A DNA stretch of 64,000 bases from Selaginella moellendorffii (Eukaryota > Streptophyta > Lycopodiopsida > Selaginellales > Selaginellaceae), in the NCBI RefSeq assembly GCF_000143415.4, contig NW_003314293.1:1618457-1682456 (forward strand), in the 5' to 3' direction. The notes below the pieces were generated by a model, which worked only from the letters and a program-made list of their open reading frames with translations, was not told the DNA's origin and did no database searches. This document shows, one piece after another, positions 35,096 through 45,640 of the stretch. The position numbers and the translations under genes are program-made. Every line of letters starts with the position of its first letter. The first letter of the stretch is position 1.

Positions 35096-36326
35096 ATGGC
35101 GGCCTATCCCGGGACAACCGCGATCACCACAGAGCTCATACAGAAGGTGCGTGAGTGTTTTCTTCCTTTTTTTTTGGGGTGTGCGTGGGCGGCTTTAGGT
35201 TGTCTGTCCAGTAGCATCTATAGTTTTTCGGATGGAATGTCGTTTTCCTGTGCAAGAGAACGTTTCATTCCTTTTTGGGTTTTAGGAGAGGAGCATAAAG
35301 TGATCTCTCACAGTTTTGTAAGGCCAAAGCTCACTTTTTTTTGCTCTTTTCTCTTTTGGATTTGGTGCTGCANNNNNNNNNNNNNNNNNNNNNNNNNNNN
35401 NNNNNNNNNNNNNNNNNNNNNNNNNNNNNNNNNNNNNNNNNNNNNNNNNNNNNNNNNNNNNNNNNNNNNNNNGAATGCGCGCAGTATGCCACTGACTCGA
35501 AAATCTTCGATCTCCCCCTCTCTCTCTCTGGTTTCTATTCGGATCTCTTCTTCATTTCTTTAAGCTTTTGCCTTCTTTCGCTGGATGAACACCGAATTCA
35601 TGGAAGGTGGAACTTAATTCTTCCCTGCTTTCTCTTTCAGGTACCAGCTGAAACTCCAGCAAAATCTCATGTACCTCGCTGCCATAGCTGACGCTCAGCC
35701 ACAACCACCTCTTACAGCTGCTCAGGTACCTTTGACGTAAACTGCGAGAAGAAGAAATAGTTTAGTGTGGATGCTTAAGAAAAATTCTCTTTTTTTTTTA
35801 GGTTCCTCCCGGGAGTATGATGCAACCGGGGCAGCACTACATGCAGCAGCAGCAGCAGCAGCAGCAGCAACAACATATGATGCAGCAGTCGATGCTCGGG
35901 CAGCGAAATCCAATGCAGTACATGCAAGCGCAAGGCCCGATGCATCCCGCCGCTGCTGCCGCCGCCGCCGCGGCTGCACAGCAGCAAGCCATGGCCGTCC
36001 ACGCAGGGATGGTCTCAGGAGCTCACAACGGACTACACATGCTCGGGGAGGCTGGCGTTGGCGGCAATGGCCCGGCGGGTGCCGGGAGCTTTGCGGACTT
36101 TGGGAGAGCAAATGCCAGCGCTGGAGGTGGCGGGGATGGCCTCCAGACGAGCATCGGGCTCGGACAGGACATGAGGAGCGGCGCTCCCGGGAACCGGGAG
36201 ATGGGCGGCGGCGGCGGTGGTGGCGGCGGAGGTGGCGGCGGCGGAGATGGCGGTGCTTCCGGAGTTCAAGGAGGAGAAGATACCGAGCCATCTTACTTGA
36301 AAGCTTCCGAGGAGGACGGGAACTAA
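35096..36326 (+). CDS. GIF: GRF-interacting factor (AN3/GIF, SSXT domain)
   Basis: Transcriptional co-activator that partners GRF factors and SWI/SNF complexes in organ growth. Exons: 35096-35146, an exon mostly in the assembly gap ending at 35483, 35641-35725, and 35802-36326. The SSXT/SNH domain reads ITTELIQK, [gap], NECAQ (N supplied by the gap edge), YQLKLQQNLMYLAAIADAQP. The gap should hold the YLDENKQLILAILDNQNLGK-like centre. After that come a poly-Gln run (CAG repeats near 35840-35875), poly-Ala, and a long Gly run (near 36205-36250), then an acidic SYLKASEEDGN end, typical for GIF proteins. Confidence 0.92.
35373..35472. other. Assembly gap (100 N) inside GIF
   Basis: Exactly 100 Ns, probably a placeholder of unknown true size. 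It removes most of GIF exon 2. Confidence 0.99.
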
Positions 36327-37380
36327 CGGGAAGAGAGCGCCAGAAGGGAACACTCCAGATCGCTGAGATGGACAACACAGCTACAAGCCAGGCTCGTTTT
36401 TCTTTCACTTGTTTCTCGATTCTTTTTCCTGGGATGGATGGTCTCCTGCCGAGAGCTTTTCACGGGCAAAGTTCCAGCGGCAAGAGCAGGGAGGCTTTCC
36501 AGTGCTAACTCTCTTTCGTCTTTCTTTCTTCTCCTTTTCCCCTTTTGCATAGATCAAGTGATGGTATCTTTAGTTCCGCAAAGTTCCATCTTTGTCTGTA
36601 AGCTCCCACTTTGTTTGTACTAATGTAATCAAATCCTTTTCGTCGTTTCTTTAATGAGCTCGACCGCTTTTGCTCTCACTCTCGCTCGATCGATCGATCG
36701 ATCGAGGAACTCCACGACAAAGGGAATGTCTCTCGAGCGAGAGGGACAGCAAGCCGGAGGAGAGAAAAGCCGGTGCATGGTTCCAATCATTGGTTTAATC
36801 TATTGTGGTTAGGCACATGGCAGTGTTGGAATTATTTCCAGATTTAATCGCTTGAGGGCTCGCCCGCGTGGCTGGCGTCAACTTTTGCATCACCCGGGGC
36901 CGGGGGAGCAATTAACTATGCTAAATGGCATGCACGTTAATTAAAACCTGAACGATATGGTTTCCATTCCAATGGGTTTTGACGTTGGCGAATTTAAAAC
37001 GACCGCGGCAAGTGCCACGCTGGCAGGGTGGACACGCGGGCGATGCCCATTTGCTGTCGTGACGGCCGTTTCCAGGTGGCGGGGGCGTGTTACCTTTAAC
37101 AGGCGGTGAGATTTTGTCTTTGACTGCCACTAGCACATAAAAAACCAGAGTAAGTCCGATATAGAAACTTTCTTGCTGGAAGCTCTAGGGCTTAATGCCG
37201 CCGACAGCGCATTTCTCTCTTCCCAGGCCGCGGTGTGAGAAGCTGCGATAGATTGGAGGAGGGAGATTTCGCTCGCGATTTTCTTCTCTGAATCGATCAC
37301 TCTCTTCGCCGGAATCAATCTCTCTTTCTTGGCGATTTCCGCCGATCGACTCGATTTCGTTCTTGCTCTCTTGACATTCC
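36327..37380. other. Intergenic, (GATC)n microsatellite
   Basis: GIF 3' flank and SAUR 5' flank. A TCGA/GATC repeat lies at about 36685-36706. No gene is seen in the remaining kilobase. Confidence 0.6.
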
Positions 37381-37821
37381 ATGGACAGAGTGAAGCAAAT
37401 GGTGAGGCGATGGCAGAAGTTTTCATGCGCGGGGAGTTTCTCGAGCGCGCCGGCGATGGAGTCAGAATGGAGGAAAGGAGGCGGCGAGGGCGACGCGGCG
37501 GCGCTGCTGCCCGAGGGAGGAGCGCTCACAGTGTACGTTGGGAGGGAGAGGCGGAGGTATGTTCTTGGCGACGAATACGTGAATCATCCTCTCTTCAAGT
37601 CCCTCCTCGCCAGGAAATCCGCGCGCGAGGCCCTGGATCGCGGCTCGTCGCCGGGGAATCCCCCGGATTTCTCCTCCAGCGCCGCCGCGCTCGAGCAAGA
37701 GATGTGCATTCCCTGCGAGGTCGTGCTGTTTGAGCATTTGCTGTGGATTCTCAGCAGCGACGACGCCGCGGAGATCAGGGACTCGGCGGAGGAGCTTGTG
37801 GATTTCTACGCGTGGGCATGA
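37381..37821 (+). CDS. SAUR family protein 1
   Basis: Small auxin-up RNA type protein, single exon, 146 residues. The SAUR core is GGALTVYVGRERRRYVLGDE, YVNHPLFKSLL and a C-terminal CEVVLFEHLLWILSS, which match the conserved GYVPVYVG, HPLF and CxVxxFEHLLWMI blocks. A Ser/Ala-rich insert lies between the two halves. SAUR proteins inhibit PP2C.D phosphatases and so raise plasma-membrane H+-ATPase activity in auxin-driven cell expansion; that role is inferred. It converges on the second SAUR with about 365 bp between stops. Confidence 0.88.
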   Translation: MDRVKQMVRRWQKFSCAGSFSSAPAMESEWRKGGGEGDAAALLPEGGALTVYVGRERRRYVLGDEYVNHPLFKSLLARKSAREALDRGSSPGNPPDFSSSAAALEQEMCIPCEVVLFEHLLWILSSDDAAEIRDSAEELVDFYAWA

Positions 37822-38186
37822 TCATCGCCCCCTGGAAAGTCACTTCGGCCCATTTGTTCTTGGCAAGGAGAAAGGAGAATATTCCTCCCGCAAATCCACA
37901 TTCCTGGAATATGCTTGTAACAAAGCATCTGTTGAATATTCTATTGGAGTATGAACATTCGTGGAATATGCTTGTGATTTGACTAGCAAAACCCTAAAGT
38001 ATCTTCGGTTCTGTACAAAGAAGAATGTGGTCTACCACGATCGAGATCCGCCACTCTTTGAGAAGTAGATCGATCATTCCCCACTCAAGAAATCAAAAAA
38101 AATATCTAGAAAGCCCTGTGTTTGTGCTGTTCCACCTTGCCAATCAAACGGATTGTTCTTTCCTCCCCGCGGACTCTGTGGATGGA
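37822..38186. other. Intergenic between convergent SAUR genes, short direct repeat
   Basis: Shared 3' space of the two SAUR genes. ATTCCTGGAATATGCTTGT at about 37900-37918 is repeated as ATTCGTGGAATATGCTTGT at about 37957-37975. No gene seen. Confidence 0.6.
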
Positions 38187-38651
38187 TCAGAAGGATTTTC
38201 TCCCCAAATCCTTGAGATCGCTGTCCTTGTTCTTGACGAGCAGCAGCATCTGCTCGAACTGGCGGGTGTCGCAAGCGAATTTGAGGCCGCCGCTGTGCTT
38301 GAACCCAAACTCGGACGCGGATTCCTCGAGCAGCGGGCGGAACACGGGATGATTCAGGAGATGCGCTCGGATGATGTAGCGCTGCCTCTCCTCGCCCACG
38401 TACACCGCCAAGCAGCCCTTCGGGACGTCGCTGGAGATCCGGGCGCTGCTGCTGCCGCCGGAGCTGACGCTTCTTCTCGGAGGATCTAGCTTGCAATACA
38501 CGGCTTTGCGCTCCACGACGTTGGAAGTGGAGCAGCCCATGAGATTGAAGTGGAAGCCCAGATGGTGCTGGTGCTGCTCGTGCTGGGATCCCATCTTCTT
38601 GGCCTTGCTCACCACCAGGTTGTGGATGTTGTTGCTGCTGCTGTGGATCAT
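38187..38651 (-). CDS. SAUR family protein 2
   Basis: Single exon, 154 residues. After a His/Gln-rich N-terminus it has the classic SAUR block DVPKGCLAVYVGEERQRYII, LNHPVFRPLLEESASEFGF and GLKFACDTRQFEQMLLLV. The PKGCLAVYVG motif and short C-terminus place it nearer to typical land plant SAURs than the neighbour at 37381, so the two are not recent copies of one another. Start chosen at the first Met of the frame. Confidence 0.9.
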   Translation of the reverse strand: MIHSSSNNIHNLVVSKAKKMGSQHEQHQHHLGFHFNLMGCSTSNVVERKAVYCKLDPPRRSVSSGGSSSARISSDVPKGCLAVYVGEERQRYIIRAHLLNHPVFRPLLEESASEFGFKHSGGLKFACDTRQFEQMLLLVKNKDSDLKDLGRKSF

Positions 38652-39775
38652 ACTTTCTCTGGAACGGGAAATGCTCTCCCCTCTTTTTATTTGCGGAGAT
38701 ATGTGGGATTTGTGGCGAATTCCTGGAGATAAATGACAGATCTTTGGTTCAGCGTCCGCCTCGTGTGTGACGAAGAAAGCGCGCCAAGACAGATTTGCAA
38801 GATCGAAAATGGGGCCTCTGTGTAAGAACGCAAGACAAGAGCTAGAAGATGACCTCCCTTATATCACACACACTAAGAGATCATGAGAAACGAGAGATTA
38901 GACAAATCTTTGTGAGGATTTGGAGAGCGCTCTAGAGAAATTACCCCTTTTTTGGGGGAATTTGACTAGGCAGCAGACATATCTACATGCCCCACTCTTT
39001 CTCTCCCTTTCTTTTGTTTTGCTTTACCGCCACCTTCGCTAACACTTGAGCGCAAGCGCCAGCCAACGTCTCCTCGTTTAAAATGTAAAATGTACCTAAA
39101 GCGGCCTTTGTGTAAAGTTTGTGAAGAAATTTATTCTACCCCACACTTCACGAGAGGCCCACACAACACTCTTTCCCCCAAATGGCTTGAAGCTTTGCTG
39201 TAAATTATGACCGTCATCGTGGAGACCACTGAACTACCACCCAAGAACAAAATGAAAAGAAAATTGCCCAATTGCAAGTGTTTGTGCTTGAATTCTGAAA
39301 AATTCTTGCATGCGAAGGTACGGAGAGAGTACCCGCAAGTGCACCTTGACGGATGTGTATGTAGAACAGTCTCCATACAGTACATACACGTATCCTACGT
39401 TGTAGACTTGGACCCACGGGAAAAGATTCCAAACACCAGGTCGCACGGATTTGTCCTTCTGTACATTTTGTTTTTTTTTTGGAGGTCGAACCTTGAAATC
39501 AAGACTCAGTTGTTTCGTCGTTTCCACAATTTTCATTGTTTTTGCGTGGTTCCCGTCAGTTGTCCACTATCACGGAATATACCTAGACGAAATCTGATTG
39601 ATTTTGGTTGACTTGGCTCTGACAGTTTTTTTCCAAGAATTGGGAGGCTGAGTACTAATTTAGCTTGCTCTTGATTAATCTGTGGACGGGAAGGACGACA
39701 GGTAGCTGAGAATATCTAAGTTATAAGTCCAACAGGGTGGACTTTCAGATTCTGTGAACCCTCGCTACACCAGCT
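38652..39775. other. Intergenic, no gene recognised
   Basis: Promoter side of SAUR 2 and of chalcone isomerase. A 134-codon frame at 39207-39611 has no recognisable domain and overlaps similar open frames on the other strand, so it is not called. Confidence 0.5.
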
Positions 39776-40604
39776 ATGGCTCCGGAGCTCCTCAAGCAAG
39801 GTAAAATTAGGAAGCAATATCTCAAATGGAGCAATGTGGTGACTGGGATTGTGTGAAAGGTCTTGTAATTGAAGGGACTCAGTTTCCTCCAGGTTTGACA
39901 TCTCCGGTTTCACAGAAAAGCCTCTTCCTCGCTGGAGCTGGTAAATTTCCTGCCATGTTTCTTGTCCAGAGCTATTGATTGTAATGCCAGTGTCTTTCAG
40001 GTGTCCGGAACATACAGATAAATCCCCAAGTGACCATCACTGTCACAGTTTTGGGATTTTACTTCGAGGACGGCATCTTGAAACATCTTTCCGGGAAATG
40101 GTCGGGCAAATCTGGCTCGGAGCTGGAGAAGGAGGACGATTTCTTCACGGATATCATCAATGGTATGTATGACACTGTTGCAATCCAATCCAAGGTTTTG
40201 ATCTACTCTTTCTTACGCTAGCTCCATCCGAGAAAATCTTTAGCGTGACGATGCTCAAGCCTCTTCCTGGCACCGACTTCTCAAAGAAAGTCATGGAGAA
40301 CACAAAGCAAGTGCTGGCCGAGTCGAATTCTCTTGGCGAGGACGAGGAGAAGGCAATTGAAGAGTTCTCCAAACTTTTCGAGGACCAGGCCCTCAAGCCA
40401 GGAATGGGGCCGTTTTACGTGTCTTCCTCCTCCGGCCTTGGAGTCGGCTTTACGGACCCAGACGAGCCATCCAACTTAAAAATCTCGTCTTCGATAGGAA
40501 ACGTGAAGTTTGCAAACGCTCTCCTGAGCACCATGATCGGGAAGAACCCGGTGTCTCCAGCTTCGAAAGCTTGTATCGCGCAACGCCTCTCAGCGCTACT
40601 GTAA
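39776..40604 (+). CDS. CHI: Chalcone isomerase family protein
   Basis: Chalcone-flavanone isomerase fold, 211 residues, in four exons: 39776-39800, 39875-39940, 40001-40162, 40222-40604. Reads SLFLAGAGVRNIQINPQVTI, VLGFYFEDGILKHLSGKWSG, VTMLKPLPGTDFSKKVMENT and MIGKNPVSPASKACIAQRLS, aligning along the whole family. By family numbering the catalytic Arg (R33 here), Thr (T46) and Asn (N111) are present and the 190-position is Thr (T188), but the catalytic Tyr106 is Phe (F104). The enzyme cyclises chalcones in flavonoid synthesis; the Tyr change may mean lower activity or a non-catalytic CHI-like role. Exon 1 has only 25 nt. Introns are 59-74 bp. Confidence 0.9.
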
Positions 40605-40739
40605 TCGAACGTTTCGAGAGTTTACCATCTCTTTGTGTAGTAAGATCAAACGAATACCTCACGGGATTAACGTTGACGTATGTTCTTCGTGATCTTAAAT
40701 TTGGACCACTGCTCATTCCTTGGAACAAAATCCGGCCTC

Positions 40740-41330
40740 ACCACCAATCCCTCTCGTCAATCCTGACGTAAATCCCCTCCACGGCTCCATCCCTGTCCGC
40801 CGAGTTGCAAGACATCAGCAGCTTCATCCACTTGGCCTTGCTCTTGACCAGCATCCCATCAACCATGAAGATCCCGGGAACTTTTTCTATCGACTCCTCC
40901 TCAGCTCGTTCGCTTGCTTGATCCCAGCGTTAAACCTCTCCCGGCTGTAAAATCTCTCCTTTTCAACGTCCAGGATGTCAAATGCGATGAAGTAGTCCGG
41001 TATCCTAGTAATGGATCGAGTGAATGGCCACCATCCACTCGCCATAGAGTATCATCTTTCCCGGCTCGTCCCCCAGCAAGCGAAACAGCCTTTCGTTGTG
41101 CTCAGTAATCCACCGGTCCAAAACTTCGTACTCGAGGATATGAAGTGAGAGCGGTTCTGTGTGGGCGTCGTAACCCAAGCTAAAGGCCATGTTTGCTCCA
41201 TCGATCTTCGCCTCAAAGCCGTCGTCATCTCCAGTGCGGTGCTCAAGTCCGCCACCAAGTCGTCCGGTGTGCCGCTCTTTCCCCCGGTGTCAAACCCGTG
41301 GAAACTTGATCATCCTTGTTCCGCTCGAGT
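40740..41330 (-). pseudogene. Broken ATP-dependent RNA ligase (PF09414-like)
   Basis: Read on the minus strand, segments in several frames give MIKFPRV (about 41320), FEAKIDGANMAFSLGYDA with the nucleotidyl-lysine motif KIDGAN at 41191-41208, a WITEHNERLF helix, MILYGEWMVAIHSIHY, then after a frameshift RIPDYFIAFDILDVEKERFY, later VPGIFMVDGMLVKSKAKWMK and EGIYVRI, and after another frameshift VRPDF. This order is that of small bacterial, phage and fungal RNA ligases that reseal RNA nicks via a lysyl-AMP. At least three frameshifts disable it unless unseen introns repair them. Confidence 0.72.
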
Positions 41331-42192
41331 ATTGCAGCGATGTGGACACCACGACCTCCGGCTCGGCTTCCGCTATTTTCTTGTCCTTCTGTTTTTCTTC
41401 TCCAGTTGGGATCGATGCTTTCTTTAGCTTGTGTCGATGTGATTTTCTCTTTAGTTTATTTTTGAGTGATCTTCTCAGCTGTAGCAGCAGCAGCAGCTCC
41501 TTTCTTCGTCCATCTTTCCACCTAAGGGCTCAAGCCATACTGGTAAGCCCTGGTTTGCCGATATCGCGGTTGGACAAACTTCACCTTCACCTCCATGGAA
41601 TCCAGGAGTTGCTCCACAAAAGGCTGGTATACCTTTTCACAAAGTCCTCCAGCCACTTAGTTTCCAAGACGCAGCTCAATGGCTTTGGCGGCGTCCTTTG
41701 GGATGGAAATGTGTGAGCGTTCATCTTCTCACCGCGCGGTACAGTCGAGAAGCCTTGCAAAAGGGTCTACCATGGCTCACGAAATAGCACGCCAGGACGG
41801 TACCGCCGGGCATGGTGATGGAGGAATGGAGCATTTCCGAATTTCCTCCTCTTCCTTTAAGCGCCAAGAAGATGGAGTTTGCAAATTGTTTCCATCCACG
41901 TCACTCCACAAGGTGCTATTCGCCGCGGAAGAACTCCTGGGCTCAAACGCTGGCACTTCCCAGCTCCAGCTCCGGAATGCCGACGACTCTCCCATCCTGG
42001 TGAAGATGCTACACTCGACTCCATAGCCTGGCATGATTCACTCCACTCAGGAAAGATTTAAGAATGGACTCACCATGGCAGGAAACGAGAGCTTTCACTT
42101 CCTGGTCCTGAACTCCGCTAGAACCCTAAACTGGTACCATAACAAACAAGATAGCTCTTTATTGATGGGATAACGTGGGACTGTGGATCAGA
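41331..42192. other. Unassigned, short open frames
   Basis: Several overlapping frames (for example 41679-42026 plus and 41777-42034 minus) without recognisable domains. The minus-strand stretch may be the decayed 5' part of the RNA ligase locus, but no motif proves it. Confidence 0.35.
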
Positions 42193-42530
42193 TCACACTG
42201 GTCGGCATCCTCGCGGGAGATTGCAAGAGTTAAAGCATGCATTCCTATTCAGAACGCCTCCGCAAACCACTCGAGTGTACTGGCACACAGCTGGGCAAAC
42301 TGGAAAAGCCAACGTTATATAAAAATGGAATAAGATCTAATACTAGATCATGTAAGATTGATCGCTCACCTCGCTGGAGGAGCGCCCGCTGTCCAGCAGC
42401 TTCAGCTTGCATCGCACCCCCTGATACATGAACAAGAATTAGAAAGAATCTTCACTCAAGCGGAGATTATACCCAAGAGAACCAGCAGCACCACAGCAAT
42501 TGCAATGACACTTGTTGATTTCATCGCCAT
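42193..42530 (-). CDS. Three-exon secreted cysteine-rich peptide, member i
   Basis: Exons 42473-42530, 42370-42420 and 42193-42299 join in phase to 71 residues; the introns are 52 and 70 bp with GT-AG borders. Exon 1 and the start of exon 2 encode a signal peptide (AIAVVLLVLLGGAMQAEAAG). The mature part begins near QRALLQRV and has six cysteines, C-x3-C-x6-C-x8-C-x3-C-x5-C, ending GCRPV. The paired CxxxC spacing recalls alpha-hairpinin-like peptides but the total pattern is one I do not recognise. The family has two further copies at the right end of this window, with identical intron positions and a conserved upstream block AGTCTCACTTGGGAGGCTTG. Confidence 0.82.
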
Positions 42531-44689
42531 TTCCAATCCAAGCACAGAAAGTAACACACTCTGATTTTATAACCGCTGTGATTTGTGACTTTTCTGCAAT
42601 CAGAAAAGTCAAGCCTCCCAAGTGAGACTAGTCCTTCTTTAACAGTAAGTCGTGGTCATTCTACAAACGATCACGTGCATCTACCATATAAAACTCGAGT
42701 ATACTGAATTTTTAATTTGCCATGGTTTTTGGTTTAAGCACATATAAATGTCAAGTTTTCTCCAAATAGTGTCAAATACAAATTAAATACACTTACAAAG
42801 CCTAATGGACAATGCACAGTAAATTATTATTTTAGTAACATAGCTATTCAAAATTAAAACGTTTAATCTATTATTTGATAGGTATATATTCTTATTAATG
42901 TTGATATCTGTATGATCCAGATTTAATTTTAAATTTAATAGCTATGATTATTTTGAAAAATATAATTTATTTTGTGAGGTCCAATTGTACAACTATAATG
43001 CCACATATTATTATTAGTATAGTAGGATTTTGGTAGCCATTATATTGGTTTCAATCCACTCTTGCATATAAGCTAAGGTTTTTGGGTTAATCAAATATAT
43101 GTATTTCTGTATTCTATGCATTGAAAATTTTGATTCTCCCTCAAGGAGTGCTTTGATTTGTGCTTTTAATTTAGATTTAACTTATCATCTAGATCTCTTT
43201 TATTCTTCTAATTTTTTCCATTTCTTCTCATTTACTTTTCTTCTTTTCATTCATTTTCATATTAGAGAAATAGCCTCTTCTTCTTTTGACTTTGGAGTAG
43301 TAAGTAGTATAATTGCTCAATGCTATATGGTTGTAGTTGAACAATCAAACTTAGTTGATAGTGGCATTCACAACATGTGTATATAACTTCTTTTGCTCTT
43401 GCAAGCAAATTTTGTGTCTTGCCGAAGTTCTTCTATATGAATCTTAGGGATGATATATATTATTGGTTTAATCACTTTATAGTGATTGCCACCTATCATT
43501 CTTGGGATATTGCCTAATGTCTACACAAGTTTCCCATATATCTTAAAAGGATACCATTTCAATGGTATAATGGTTTAAGTGTAACTACTAGTATGGATTA
43601 CAACTTTCTTCTAAACATCTTAAATGTGCATTTAAACATGTTGACAATTGTGATAATATATTCTAGCAATTCCATTGTCTCTATTAAGGGTTGTCTGACT
43701 TCATTATGCAATTTGATGTTCACTTTTAAAGCCTTTTTCTTTGTGTGGAGCAAAATATATTAGAGCAGATTAAATTAGGAATATTGTGGTTAACGCTTTA
43801 TCAACATCTTGTGGGACTAAATGCACTTGCCCCAACCACCTTTGATGACGCTTTTCAACTAACTATAAAGAACAACTCAAAAAATGATCTATGATTTAAA
43901 TATAAAGGGAAAGGGCCCATGAATAAAATTACACCCCTTTTTCAATTAGTTAAGGATATTAAAATATTTATGGTTAAGCATCTTTGGGTTCAAATAGTAC
44001 TAAGCTAGATGACTTCCCGAAAAATCCAAATTAAAGAGTTTATATTTGGTATTAGAAGGGTTTTAAATTTGACTTTGTTGATTACTTAAATCACACTATA
44101 TATTGTGATTGATATTAATAGGTTTAGTTTGCCTCTAGCTGGGTGTTAAAAGAGTAGGGCTCTTAGGGAAAGCTATAGCTCTTAGCTTCCATTCACGAGA
44201 GCGTGAACTTACAAGAAAGTGTAATAGATCTTAAACAGCCAAAGTTAATGACTCGAGAAAGAATCCATAATATTTAAATATAAAAGAAAAAGGCCTATGA
44301 ACAAGAGTGCACCCCCTTTTCCAATCAGTTAAAGGTTTTGTGATATTCAGGATTAAACATCTTTGGGTTTGAATAATACTTTTCATTTCATATGAAAGAT
44401 AATTTTGTTCCAATGGGTTATTGCCCGTATTAAAGAACAAAAGCAAGGAAGTGGTTATGGTTAATATCATGTTGGTGCTACTATGGTGGAAGGTATTAAT
44501 ATAAAAATTCTTTAAGGAAATAAGAATTGTACAAGTAATGGGGAGTTTTTCTATGATTCTGTATCAACTATTGTTTGTTAAATAATGTGATGATCCCAAA
44601 TATGTATCTACTTTCTTATACTATTAATCTTCTAGAATTGTTTAGGGTGCAGTCATTAATTTAATAAATTAGACTTTACTTCAGGATAT

Positions 44690-45640
44690 TGACAAATGCT
44701 AATGGCTAAAGAGGATATTCCTAATATTACTCCTTGTACACTATTTGGTTTTTATAAATTTTTGGTAATGCCATTTGGTTTGAATAATGCTCTAGTTACT
44801 TTTCAATAGATAATGAATAAAATTCTTTATGATATGCCCAAGGTGACTATTAACTTTATTAATGATCTTTGATCCACTCAAAGGGGACATAGGAAGAGCA
44901 TATTCATGATGTTTGCAAAGTGTTGGATTGATTGCAAAAAGTTGGTTGGAAACTTAAAGCAATCAAAATGCATAATTGGATTTAAGGACATGAGTTATCT
45001 TGGGTATTGTATTTTTTATAAAGGTTTACAAGTTGATCATAACAAATTTATGGCTATTTTGAAATTCCTTACTTTAAAGTATGTGAATGATGTGCAACAC
45101 TTACTCAATAGGTGTAATATCTTGGTTGTTTTATTAATTATTTTTTGATTGTACTACATTATTATAAATTTTGTTGAATTTGTTAATATCATTTTTCATT
45201 TAGTCTGAGAATTAAGAACAAAAATTTGTGGATCTCAAAGAGTTATTCAAGAACCTTTTAGTTTTAGCATATGTTAATTATACTCAACCTTTCATTTTGT
45301 GCATAAATTCTTTTAATATTGGTCTTGGGGTGTGCTAATGCAAGAAATCATAAATATATTTGTTTGGCTTCATCTTATTACATACATTAATTATACATTA
45401 CAACTAGTAGAGGTGAACTACTCACAACAAAGAAAAAGTGTAGTTTAAGGTTTTAAAAAGTTTTATGTGTACTTGCATAGTTCTTAGATATTACTAAAAG
45501 GTGTGGTTACTTCATTATTGAAACAAATAAATTTTATTAATTATACTGTTTAGTGGTTGAAGTTTCAAATATATAATTTTGTGGTTGTTCACCACCCAAG
45601 GAGTTTTATAATTGATGTTGACACCCTTTCTTGATCTTCT
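44690..45640 (+). pseudogene. Ty3/gypsy reverse transcriptase-RNase H relic
   Basis: Reads FYKFLVMPFGLNNALVTFQ, then stop, then INFINDL, and later SKCIIGFKDMSYLGYCIFYK and GLQVDHNKFMAILKF, matching the RT core and thumb of gypsy elements, including the YLDDI position (decayed). Downstream KKFYVYL and VDTLS match the RNase H end. Several in-frame stops. Confidence 0.8.

Noticed and set aside
35722-36508. Long frames on both strands over GIF exon 4
   Set aside because: Generated by the CAG, GCC and GGC repeats of the real GIF exon.
39207-39611. 134-codon frame upstream of chalcone isomerase
   Set aside because: No domain, with equally long frames on the opposite strand.
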